Source of the DNA: DASQGA01 sp963762085
GTDB taxonomy: Bacteria; Actinomycetota; Thermoleophilia; Gaiellales; Gaiellaceae
DNA length: 64,000 nt
NCBI GenBank assembly: GCA_963762085.1
Contig: CAVXJD010000006.1
Location: 62,001-126,000 of the forward strand
Reading direction: 5' to 3'
The translations under genes and the position numbers were made by a program. How positions within the stretch are numbered: the stretch's first letter is position 1; every line of letters begins with the position of its first letter. Below are positions 34,230-41,118 of this stretch, in pieces. Under the pieces are notes generated by a model. It had not been told where the DNA came from. It searched no databases and saw nothing but the letters and a program-made list of their open reading frames with translations.

Positions 34230-36344
34230 TTGAGGCAGCGTGCGTCGGTGTTTCTGGTGGCCGGGCTCGCCACGGTGGGAGTGCTTTTCACGGTTCAGGT
34301 CGCCGCAGCGTCGATCATCCCTCAGAGAGGCATCGCAGGCGTCGAGCTCGGCATGACTCCTCAAGAGGTGCGCGGGGTTCTTGGCCTGCCGGATCGATAC
34401 GTGACCGTGCAGGAGGACTCCTTCATCACGTACCGACGCTGGATTTATGAATCGCGGAAGTTTCGAGTGGGCGTGATGGGGCCGACCGGAGGTGCGCTCA
34501 CCGTCTTGAACGTCACGACCCGCTCGCCTCAGGAGCAGACAGCGCGAGGCGCCAGAGTCGGCATCACGGAGACCTCACTACGGCAGCGGCACCCTCGAGT
34601 CGTGTGCAGTAACTATCACCGGGTTCGAACATGTGCTCTCGGAGATCCGGGCAGCCGGCAGACAGGCTTCGTGATTCGCAGCGGACGGGTGGACCGGATC
34701 TTCGTGGCCGACGTGCTCGAGGCTCACGACGAGGACCAACTCGGCGAGTGGCTTCCGCAAGGAGAGGACCTTCCGCAGGTCCAGCCGTTCACTCCGCCCC
34801 AGGTGGCCCCGGACGCACCCAAGCTTTCGAATCTGCGAGTAGGCAACGGTGGAAGCCGGTTCTCCGGGGACAAGAGCCTCCTGACTACGGTCAGTCCGAA
34901 CCGCGACGGGCTTCGCGACCGTGCGGTCATCAGGTTCACGCTCAACCGTCCCGCCACGGTGCAGGCCTCCGCCTGGCTCACCGGCAGCAATCTGAAGAAA
35001 AAGGTCTGGGGTACGAAAGCGTTCTTCGGCTCGGGTGCGCACCGGCTCGTCTGGCGCCCGGGGACGTTCCTCTCACCACGCAATTACCTCGTTCGCCTGA
35101 GGGCCACGAGCTTGAGCGGCAGTAGCCGTACCTACGGTTGGAACAAGCCCTATTTCGCGGGATATGCACAGGGGCCGGTCGTTCGAATTCAAGGTGTCGA
35201 CGCCGGCTTCACCCGCCCCGGCTATGCGCCTGGGACGACCGGCTGGCTTCGGATCTCGACCGACGCGCGGAACTTGACCCTTCAGATTTTCCGTGCCGGG
35301 CCCGAGCTCGAGCCAACCCTGGGGAACGACACCATGAACGGAGTACCTGTGACGGATCCTCGTCCCATCGACTGGCGGGGAAAACGCAGTGCTCCGCACA
35401 CGATTGCGGTCGCGATCGGGCACTGGCCGAGTGGGTTCTATTACGCCCGCTTGACCACCGGCGACGGCCGCGTCGGGTTCGCCCCGTACGTTCAGCGCCC
35501 CGGTACACCCGGAAGGAATTCAGTCGCGGTCGTGCTGCCGACGAATACCTGGCAGGCCTACAACTTCCGCGACTCTGGTGGCGACGGGTGGGGTGACACC
35601 TGGTACGTCATGTCCCGAATTCGTTCGATCGACCTGACGCGGCCGTTCCTGAACCGTGGCGTGCCGAGTCACTTTCGTTCCAGCGATCTTGGCTTCCTGC
35701 GCTGGCTTTACCGCACCGGGAAAGAGGTCGACTTTCTCTCCGATGCAGACTTTCAGCGCATCCCGGATGCTGGTCGGCTCGCTGCCCGCTACCGACTGAT
35801 CGTGTTCCCAGGGCATGAGGAGTACGTCACAGGCCATGCCTACGATCTCGCGGAGGGATACCGGGATCGCGGCGGAAATCTCGCCTTCCTCTCGGCCAAC
35901 AACTTCTTCCGGCGTGTCGACCGCAGCGGGACCAATCTGCATTTGGTCGATCTGTGGCGGCGTCTCGGTCGGCCTGAGGCAAGCCTTGTCGGGGTTGAGT
36001 TCATCGCCTGCTGCAACGGGTTTCCTCGTGGCCCCTACGTGGTCCGGGGGAATACAGACGCGCCGTGGTTCTTCTCCGGAACCGGGCTCGCGAACGGAAA
36101 CTTTTTCGGCAGCGGAGGGATCGAGATCGATGCCCGCGGCAGCGCCTCTCCGCGGAGCATCGTGGTTCTCGCGAACATCCCTGATCTCTACGGGCCAGGG
36201 CGTTCAGCCGAGATGACGATGTACCGCAACGCCGCCGGCGCCAGCGTCTTCGCGTCCGGATCCCTCAACTTCGGCGGCTCCGCCCTCAGTCCGGTGACAA
36301 GTGCGCTCCTGGAGAACCTATGGCTCCGTCTGACCGCACCGTAG
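34230..36344 (+). CDS. large secreted protein with BamE-like, FlgD-Ig-like and N,N-dimethylformamidase-like domains
   Basis: 704 residues with a signal peptide (VFLVAGLATVGVLFTVQVAAA). Order: a BamE/SmpA-type motif (~35-100, GVELGMTPQEVRGVLGLPDRY), a stretch with two cysteines (~120-140), a FlgD Ig-like domain (~205-300, LLTTVSPNRDGLRDRAVIRF), and a C-terminal ~360-residue domain like the N,N-dimethylformamidase large-subunit C-terminus (LPTNTWQAYNFRDSGG, YRLIVFPGHEEYVTG, GGNLAFLSANNFFRRV). The last belongs to a glutamine-amidotransferase-like fold. The start is TTG 34230, preceded by AGGGG. It lies beside the RTX gene, so the two may be a secreted pair. Actual function is unknown. Confidence 0.75.
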   Translation: MRQRASVFLVAGLATVGVLFTVQVAAASIIPQRGIAGVELGMTPQEVRGVLGLPDRYVTVQEDSFITYRRWIYESRKFRVGVMGPTGGALTVLNVTTRSPQEQTARGARVGITETSLRQRHPRVVCSNYHRVRTCALGDPGSRQTGFVIRSGRVDRIFVADVLEAHDEDQLGEWLPQGEDLPQVQPFTPPQVAPDAPKLSNLRVGNGGSRFSGDKSLLTTVSPNRDGLRDRAVIRFTLNRPATVQASAWLTGSNLKKKVWGTKAFFGSGAHRLVWRPGTFLSPRNYLVRLRATSLSGSSRTYGWNKPYFAGYAQGPVVRIQGVDAGFTRPGYAPGTTGWLRISTDARNLTLQIFRAGPELEPTLGNDTMNGVPVTDPRPIDWRGKRSAPHTIAVAIGHWPSGFYYARLTTGDGRVGFAPYVQRPGTPGRNSVAVVLPTNTWQAYNFRDSGGDGWGDTWYVMSRIRSIDLTRPFLNRGVPSHFRSSDLGFLRWLYRTGKEVDFLSDADFQRIPDAGRLAARYRLIVFPGHEEYVTGHAYDLAEGYRDRGGNLAFLSANNFFRRVDRSGTNLHLVDLWRRLGRPEASLVGVEFIACCNGFPRGPYVVRGNTDAPWFFSGTGLANGNFFGSGGIEIDARGSASPRSIVVLANIPDLYGPGRSAEMTMYRNAAGASVFASGSLNFGGSALSPVTSALLENLWLRLTAP

Positions 36345-36477
36345 GCGGACGATTTTCGTCTTCACCTGTTCTGGGGCTTGGCCGGTACTGACACGCGCTA
36401 CCGTTACTCGTAGGCCGAGGCGATTTGCTGCGACAGGATTTCCCCGACCTCCCACATGAAGTTAGGAGGGGAATCTC

Positions 36478-37014
36478 ATGGAAGCGATCCAGGCCGCAGA
36501 GGAGCAGTCGCTGTTCCGCAAGGTGAATGAACGCGTCTGGGCGATAAGCAACTCGTTGGACGCGATGCAGGACGTGGAGTTTCTCTGCGAGTGCGCCCGC
36601 CGGGACTGCACGGAGCGAGTGAGCATGAGCCTGACCGCCTACGAAGGGCTTAGGCGTGTCCCGACGCACTTCGCGGTCTTCCCCAACATGGGCCACGTCT
36701 TTCCCGACGTCGAGCGCATCATCGCGAAACGTGAGGGGTACTTCGTGCTTGAGAAGTTCGGCGAGGCAGGGGTCGAGGCAACCAGGCTGGATCCGAGCAG
36801 GCGAAGCGCCCCTCTCGACTCGATCTGGCAAGCGGAGCTAAGTGAATGCGTCGGCGGCGGGGCCTACCCGTTACGGGAATCGGTGGAGCTCGCGACCGGC
36901 GAGTCGACGACCGGCGTCTGTCCGGGCTGCCTGGAGCGTAAGCTGCTTACAGACAGTTTGATCCCGGCGCATCAGCCGCCTGGTCAAGACGAAGAGCTGG
37001 GTGAACGGATTTAG
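36478..37014 (+). CDS. conserved hypothetical zinc-ribbon-like protein
   Basis: 178 residues, soluble, with a strong AGGAGGGG ribosome-binding site 8 bases before the ATG. The core FRKVNERVWAISNSLD, FLCECARRDCTERVSMSLTAYE and ...ERIIAKREGYFVLEKFGEAG recurs in Thermoleophilia and other actinobacterial proteins of unknown function. Two cysteine clusters (CECARRDC around residue 38 and CPGC near residue 148) could bind zinc. The C-terminal half (SECVGGGAYPLRESVEL) is less conserved. No neighbour suggests a role. Confidence 0.75.
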   Translation: MEAIQAAEEQSLFRKVNERVWAISNSLDAMQDVEFLCECARRDCTERVSMSLTAYEGLRRVPTHFAVFPNMGHVFPDVERIIAKREGYFVLEKFGEAGVEATRLDPSRRSAPLDSIWQAELSECVGGGAYPLRESVELATGESTTGVCPGCLERKLLTDSLIPAHQPPGQDEELGERI

Positions 37015-37024
37015 CAGGGCCGCC

Positions 37025-37156
37025 GGGGCGTGGTGCTGGATCCGTACGGCTCGCGAGCGGAAAAGATGCGGGAGCTGGGGGAGGGGAGAACTGCCTGAGG
37101 ACTAAGCCACACCTCCCGACTGCGGCCAGGGAGGCCCAGCTCCACGCCCCACTATT
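37025..37156 (+). ncRNA. candidate structured RNA closed by a 15-bp stem
   Basis: The arms GGGGCGTGGTGCTGG (37025-37039) and CCAGCTCCACGCCCC (37136-37150) pair at 14 of 15 positions around a ~96-base interior with further pairable blocks (GGGAGG at ~37079-37085 with CCTCCC at ~37112-37117). The right arm is followed by ACTATTTTT, terminator-like on the plus strand. It lies in a 226-base gap between convergent genes. No known RNA family was recognised. Confidence 0.4.
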
Positions 37157-37240
37157 TTTGGCGCCTGCCGTGCGAGGTTCTAGATGCCCTCACAAACCTT
37201 TTACAGGCGGGTCGACAGGGCCGGCTTTGGTGCTTTTGGC

Positions 37241-37807
37241 TCAGCTACCAAAGCCGATGTCGCCACCACACCTGAAGATAGGGCTCCGAACCGTGTACGC
37301 CCACACCGTCAGGTCTGGCCCGAAGCGTGCCCGCCTCAGCCGAACCGTCGCCTTCACGGACAAGTCGCTTGCGGTTGTCCCGAAGCCTGTCTTGATTGCT
37401 GAAGTTGAATAGGTCGGGAGGGCAGGTCCCTTGAAACGACTCCAGCTATAGAACTTTGAGGCGACGCTACGCCAGACGCCCGCAGTGGTCCACCTATCGA
37501 CTTGGATCTTCACCTCTTGGTAATGAGTTTTGCCCGGTTTGTCGAGCTGCTTGACGTAGGTCCTGATGGTGCCCATGTTTCGAAGGCCATTGGGAGTGTC
37601 GAAGCAGCCGTGTTTGAGCCACTTGTACGACGCCTCTGTGGGAAAGGTCGGCAGAGGAGCCGCGAGGGCCCCAGGGACTACTGCTAACGCCAAGACGAGC
37701 GCGCAGACGCAGAGGACCGAGCGTCGCAGCGCGTGGCCCGGTCGCCCGACTGAGTCCCTGCCGCTGATGGGCAGCTTGAAACGCCCGGATGAACGAAACG
37801 ACCCCAT
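37241..37807 (-). CDS. secreted protein of unknown function
   Basis: 188 residues. A basic N-region is followed by a signal peptide (SVLCVCALVLALAVVPGALA, ending around residue 50), so the mature protein is about 138 residues. The mature part is beta-rich with many aromatic and Thr residues (KWLKHGCFDTPNGLRNMGTIRTY, VWRSVASKFYSW) and two cysteines that could pair (HGCFD and IFRCGG). I do not recognise a family. The start is the ATG at 37807. The long N-region before the hydrophobic core is unusual and a later start at residue ~28 is possible. Confidence 0.65.
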   Translation of the reverse strand: MGSFRSSGRFKLPISGRDSVGRPGHALRRSVLCVCALVLALAVVPGALAAPLPTFPTEASYKWLKHGCFDTPNGLRNMGTIRTYVKQLDKPGKTHYQEVKIQVDRWTTAGVWRSVASKFYSWSRFKGPALPTYSTSAIKTGFGTTASDLSVKATVRLRRARFGPDLTVWAYTVRSPIFRCGGDIGFGS

Positions 37808-38089
37808 TTGATGTCTCCCCCCACTTTGCCGCCAGAGCTAGTCCAACCAGCCTGTCACAAGGGGCTAGACGGCGATAGTGCTGCTCGGCCCATCTTTGAG
37901 CTCGGAAGGTCCTACGCGCGGCAATGTCGGAAATTGCGATTTCCCTTTTCTCAGCCTCGATGCGGCCTGGGTACCGTCCTCCGAAGCCCTAAAACAAGAT
38001 CGTGGACGAGAGAACCCGCCGAAGTGGGCTCCCTCACCTCGAGCCGGGTTATGGTTCCCGGACATCAAGCATGAGCCGAGGAGGTCACC

Positions 38090-38389
38090 GTGTACGCACG
38101 CGTAACGATGGTCACTGGTGGATCGCCTGATCAGGCCGAACAAGGCATCGCCAACTTCAGAGACAACGCGCTCACCGGAATCAAGGAGCTCGGCGCCCGG
38201 GGGGGAATGCTGCTCATCGACCGCCAAAGCGGAGAGGGAATGGCAATTACGCTCTGGGAAGACGAAGATGCCATGCGGGCAAGCGAAGAGCGCGCCAACG
38301 AGCTGCGGCGCGCAGCCGTGCAGGCGCTGGGCTCGACCGAGGAGCCGCGCGTCGAGCGGTACGAGGTCGCTGTCTTCGAGACTGGGTAG
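38090..38389 (+). CDS. small ABM-like dimeric alpha/beta barrel protein
   Basis: 99 residues from a GTG preceded by GAGGAGG. YARVTMVTGGSPDQAEQGI, NFRDNALTGIKELGARGGMLLIDRQSG and GMAITLWEDEDAMRASEERANELR give the alternating strand-helix-helix-strand pattern of antibiotic-biosynthesis-monooxygenase-like (ABM) or DUF-type ferredoxin-fold dimers. Many such proteins are not monooxygenases, so function is open. It stands alone, followed by a region of strong secondary structure with no gene. Confidence 0.75.
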   Translation: MYARVTMVTGGSPDQAEQGIANFRDNALTGIKELGARGGMLLIDRQSGEGMAITLWEDEDAMRASEERANELRRAAVQALGSTEEPRVERYEVAVFETG

Positions 38390-38636
38390 ACCCGCTCTCC
38401 CCGGGAGAAAAGCCCCAACGGGGAGCCCGACCGCGCGTACGGGACAACGCGCGGGCCGCGGTAGAAGGCGGCGTGCCCGTCTGCCTTTTCACCCGATGGA
38501 GGGAGGACGAATCCGGGCCGATCACGAATAGTGAGCCCGTAGCGACGGAAGTGGGGGCCGCAGCCACCGTCCGTTACTGCCATGGGCGGCCTTCGGGCCG
38601 CCCTCCCTTCTTAAGAGACGCTAGGTAAGGCCAGAC
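38390..38636. other. gene-free stretch with strong hairpins
   Basis: No supported gene here. Two clear hairpins stand out: CCGCGCGT (38431-38438) paired with ACGCGCGG (38447-38454), and GGGCGGCC-TTCG-GGCCGCCC (38584-38603). The second is an 8-bp stem with a stable UUCG loop, followed by TCCCTTCTT, and may be a terminator for the ABM-like gene. A minus-strand open frame (38131-38583) overlaps the ABM-like gene and looks like a shadow. Confidence 0.5.
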
Positions 38637-38747
38637 GGCGGTAGCCCGGCCACTGGCCGACGAGCAGGGAGGGGGCCGTCCCTCGTCCCTGGCCGCCGCA
38701 TGGCCTGGGGACTCCCCTCCCCGCTCCTCGGCCGGGTGCTACCCGCC
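38637..38747. ncRNA. candidate structured RNA or hairpin element
   Basis: Nested complementarity: an outer arm at 38637-38651 (GGCGGTAGCCCGGCC) pairs with 38732-38747 with small bulges, and an inner arm at 38657-38675 pairs at about 16 of 19 positions with 38713-38731. An apical hairpin GTCCC-GGCC...GGCC-GGGAC fills the middle. The result is one long rod of about 110 bases. It lacks the conserved SRP or RNase P motifs. The strand cannot be fixed from pairing. Confidence 0.4.
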
Positions 38748-38790
38748 CGAGCGGGATGCCTCTCTCATTCGCATCCGTGGCCGATCTGGT

Positions 38791-38985
38791 TCAGATTGCA
38801 ACCGGGCGGCCATTCGCCTTGATCTGCTTCCAGACCTCGGCGTCCGCGAGCTCCTTCTCCCGCACCGCGGTCGAGATCCGCTGTCGCAGGGCGGCACGCT
38901 CCGCAGCACCAAGTCGCTCTCTAACGGTACGACCGTCGAGAGCCTTTGTGCCAGTTCCCGTCTCTTCGTTCCACGTGATCCCCAT
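38791..38985 (-). CDS. small hypothetical protein
   Basis: 64 residues from the ATG at 38985 with GGAGA about 9 bases upstream. It starts MGITWNEETGTGTKALDGR and ends in a charged helix (ERAALRQRISTAVREKELADAEVWKQIKANGRPVAI is split by the Ala/Glu turns). Composition, start context and the strong hairpin upstream support a real gene, but no family is recognised. The frame is open 8 codons further to 39009. Confidence 0.5.
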   Translation of the reverse strand: MGITWNEETGTGTKALDGRTVRERLGAAERAALRQRISTAVREKELADAEVWKQIKANGRPVAI

Positions 38986-39010
38986 ATCTATCCGTCTCCC
39001 CCAACACATG

Positions 39011-39044
39011 AGAGTGGTGGAGGCAAAGCTGCATCCACCACTCT
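39011..39044. repeat. perfect 11-bp inverted repeat with inner stem
   Basis: AGAGTGGTGGA (39011-39021) and TCCACCACTCT (39034-39044) pair perfectly; inside, GCA and TGC add three pairs after a G-A mismatch, leaving an AAGC tetraloop. It sits 26 bases upstream of the small gene starting at 38985. As RNA it would be a very stable leader hairpin; as DNA it could be an operator. Confidence 0.6.
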
Positions 39045-39427
39045 GAGATCAGGCGAGCCCCCGCCGCATCGGGGCCCCACCTCATTTTCCGAAGCTCGCG
39101 CTCTCTCGATCGCAGAGCCCTTCCCGCTTCCCTCTTGGCGGAGTATCGCGTGCAGCGGGGCGCTTGACCCATCCCCCGCTTGGTGGTTCATCGGGTCGCT
39201 TCACCCGCACCCATGGAGCCAGACAATCGACCAGTTAGTCGGGGAAGCACTCTGACGGGCTAGCGTGGTTTAGGGAGCGACCGTGGTCGATCGGCCCCCC
39301 GTTCGGGTTTAGTCGATTCTTTCTCGCGGAGACCTGATGGGGTTCCGTCGGTCGTCGGAAGCGCCTCCAGTCCTCTCCCGTCCAGGTCTGGTCTAAAAAA
39401 TTGCCGGCAGGGAACGGGCCTTCTCCC
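39045..39427. other. gene-free stretch
   Basis: No convincing gene on either strand. Several open frames exist (for example minus 39235-39520) but have low-complexity Arg/Ser/Pro composition typical of shadows in GC-rich DNA. No tRNA, repeat array or strong terminator was seen. A run of six A's occurs at 39394-39400 just before the next small gene's leader. Confidence 0.4.
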
Positions 39428-39661
39428 ATGCGAGTTAGAGTCAGCGACCCGGCGCGACTCCAGAATCTCATTCGCTACCTGCGGGAGGCTGGCTGCATGG
39501 CCGAGCAGGCGAGCGAGCACACGCTGGACGTGTTCATGCCTGCGGTTCCCACTCAGCGGGAAGCTCGCATGGAGCTCGGTATCTACCTGACGGCCTGGCG
39601 AATACGGAATCCGGGCGTCGAGACCAAGCTCCTGATGCCCCCTCCACGGGGAGTTGGTTAG
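39428..39661 (+). CDS. small conserved hypothetical protein
   Basis: 77 residues from the ATG at 39428. RVRVSDPARLQNLIRYLREAG, CMAEQASEHTLDVFMPAV and ARMELGIYLTAWRIRNPGVE form a ferredoxin-like strand-helix-strand-helix pattern. Small proteins of this type recur in Thermoleophilia and other Actinobacteria, with no assigned function. The upstream in-frame start at 39401 is less likely. Confidence 0.65.
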   Translation: MRVRVSDPARLQNLIRYLREAGCMAEQASEHTLDVFMPAVPTQREARMELGIYLTAWRIRNPGVETKLLMPPPRGVG

Positions 39662-39709
39662 CAGAGGAAGCCGACCGCCTCTCAGACGGGCTGGAGGCAG
39701 ACCTTGAGC

Positions 39710-39793
39710 ATGGATCGGGAAGCCGTGAACTGCCCTCTCTGCGGCCGGCGGAACCGATCGGGCTCCTACTGCCGCGGCTTCCTCGAAACCTGA
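39710..39793 (+). CDS. 27-codon ORF with zinc-knuckle-like cysteines
   Basis: MDREAVNCPLCGRRNRSGSY is followed by C-R-G-F-L-E-T and a stop. Cys8, Cys11 and Cys21 are placed as in a treble-clef/zinc ribbon, but the expected fourth cysteine is Phe24, so the finger would be incomplete. It follows the small gene at 39428-39661 in the same direction. It may be a short real protein or chance. Confidence 0.25.
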   Translation: MDREAVNCPLCGRRNRSGSYCRGFLET

Positions 39794-39863
39794 AAGCGCT
39801 CGAGGACTGATGAGGATGGCAGTCGCACTCGTACCTACCGGAAATCCCGATTTGCAAGGACTA

Positions 39864-40226
39864 TGGAGGCGGCGGGAATCGAACCCGCGTCCGCGGTCGC
39901 ACCGGAAAGAGCGTCTACAAGCGTATCCTGCGATTAAATTTCGCCCGCCGGCCGGATCGCAGGCGGCCTACCGACGGACTAGCCCTCCTTTGGTGTCCCG
40001 CTTTGGGCGAGTGGCTCTCCCTCCGCGGCTAGCCCGTTTTCTGGCGCCGGATTCCGATCCACGGGCCGAGACCGGAGCGACGCGCTACCTAACCGAAGTT
40101 AGGCGGCGAGTGCGAGTTCGTTGTTCTTCGCACTTGCTTGTTTCCCGGTGGATTTACGAGGCCGACCGGGGACCTCGGCTTGCAGCTCTCCCGGAGAACC
40201 GACCACGTCGAAACCAGGTCGCCCCC
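39864..40226 (-). ncRNA. ssrA: tmRNA
   Basis: The 5' end (40226) is GGGGGCGACCTGGTTTCGAC and the 3' end has the T-arm GGTTCGATTCCCGCC and acceptor CGCCTCCA. The 5' GGGGGCG pairs with 3' CGCCTCC (seven pairs, one G-U). The terminal CCA is not encoded, so it must be added post-transcriptionally. tmRNA rescues stalled ribosomes together with SmpB, whose gene lies ~430 bases upstream on the same strand. The tag ORF is at 40099-40137. A -10 TATAAT lies just upstream. Confidence 0.93.
40099..40137 (-). other. tmRNA tag-peptide reading frame
   Basis: Starting from the GCA resume codon (40137-40135) the frame reads ASAKNNELALAA and stops at TAA (40101-40099). The ALAA terminus is the usual degron recognised by ClpXP-type proteases. 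The resume codon was assigned by matching the typical tag pattern. Confidence 0.8.
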
Positions 40227-40240
40227 AGGCGTTCGACCGA

Positions 40241-40246
40241 ATTATA
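40241..40246 (-). promoter_or_regulatory. -10 element of ssrA
   Basis: A perfect TATAAT on the minus strand, ending 15 bases before the mature tmRNA 5' end, consistent with a short precursor trimmed by RNase P. No good -35 is visible at 17-18 bases, which may mean an extended -10 or an activator. Confidence 0.5.
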
Positions 40247-40256
40247 GCCTCTGCGG

Positions 40257-40670
40257 GTGCTTTCCCGGCTCCCGCCGCGGCTCGTCCTGCGCCTGGACGC
40301 GATCTGCGACGCTGCGCTTGCCGTCTTTCTCCTCGCCTCGAGCTGGGACGAACTCTTCGAGTTCCTCGGGCTTCCGGTGCCGAAGCCGGCCCTCTACGCG
40401 CAGCTCCTCGGAGCCGCGCTCGTCGGGCTCGCAATCGTCGAGTGGCTGGTCGCCGGGCGCCCCGGCCAGCGCGAGGTGGCACGCGGCGTCGCGATCGGAA
40501 GCGCGCTCGCGGCTTCGTTGATCGTCGTCTGGCTCCTCTCAGGGAGACTCGACACGGACGGCCACGGCGTCATCCTCCTCTGGCTCGTGGCCGCGTTCCT
40601 CGCCCTCGAAGCTGCCCTCCATGCGCGCAACGGCTGGCCGCGGCCTACGTCGATCAGCGACGAGCCTTGA
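40257..40670 (+). CDS. small integral membrane protein
   Basis: 137 residues from a GTG at 40257 with four hydrophobic segments (LDAICDAALAVFLLASSW, LYAQLLGAALVGLAIVEWLVA, VARGVAIGSALAASLIVVWLL, GVILLWLVAAFLALEAALHA). No family is recognised; it resembles small 4-TM proteins of Actinobacteria. It is divergent from ssrA and overlaps the 3' end of smpB by 17 bases on the opposite strand. Confidence 0.6.
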   Translation: MLSRLPPRLVLRLDAICDAALAVFLLASSWDELFEFLGLPVPKPALYAQLLGAALVGLAIVEWLVAGRPGQREVARGVAIGSALAASLIVVWLLSGRLDTDGHGVILLWLVAAFLALEAALHARNGWPRPTSISDEP

Positions 40671-41118
40671 GCGCTCGCTCCATCTGCCGCCTGGCATCCC
40701 GCTCGGCGAGGTCGCGGCGCTTGTCGCGCGTCTCCTTGCCTCGCGCAACCGCGAGCTCGAGCTTGACCCGACCGTCCTTGAAATAGAGGCGGGTCGGGAT
40801 CAGCGTCACGCCGCGCTCACGGGTGACCCCTGCGAGCCGGTCGATCTCTCGCCGATGCAGGAGGAGCCGGCGGTCGCGGTCAGGATCGTGATTGGCAACG
40901 TTTCCCTGCGCGTACTCATCGATGTGCGCCCCGACCAGGTACGCCTGCCCGTCCCGGATGTCGCCGAACGACCCCTGGAGAACGACGCGGCCGTCGCGGA
41001 GCGATTTGACCTCCGTCCCGGTCAGCTCGATACCGACCTCGATCCGGTCGGAGAGGTGGTAGTCGTGCCGCGCGCGGCGGTTATCTGCGATCAGCTTTTG
41101 TCCGGCGGCCCTTGCCAT
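40654..41118 (-). CDS. smpB: SsrA-binding protein SmpB
   Basis: 154 residues from the ATG at 41118 (ARAAGQKLIADNRRARHDYHL), matching the usual SmpB N-terminus. The OB-fold core VGIELTGTEVKSLRDGRVVLQGSFGDIRDGQAYLVGAHI and the conserved tail RGKETRDKRRDLAERDARR are present. SmpB binds tmRNA and delivers it to stalled ribosomes. The start lies within the last 38 bases of the RNase R gene; an ATG three codons upstream (41127) is also possible. ssrA is transcribed from the same strand about 430 bases downstream. Confidence 0.92.
   Translation of the reverse strand: MARAAGQKLIADNRRARHDYHLSDRIEVGIELTGTEVKSLRDGRVVLQGSFGDIRDGQAYLVGAHIDEYAQGNVANHDPDRDRRLLLHRREIDRLAGVTRERGVTLIPTRLYFKDGRVKLELAVARGKETRDKRRDLAERDARRQMERALKARR

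Noticed and set aside
38131..38583. minus-strand frame opposite the ABM-like gene
   Set aside because: Half of it overlaps a better-supported plus-strand gene and the rest is Arg/Ser/Pro-rich.
38637..38747. SRP RNA or RNase P RNA
   Set aside because: The rod lacks the SRP GGAAGCAGC-type apical motif and the RNase P conserved core.
39810..40247. plus-strand frame across the tmRNA
   Set aside because: It lies across ssrA, whose identity is clear.
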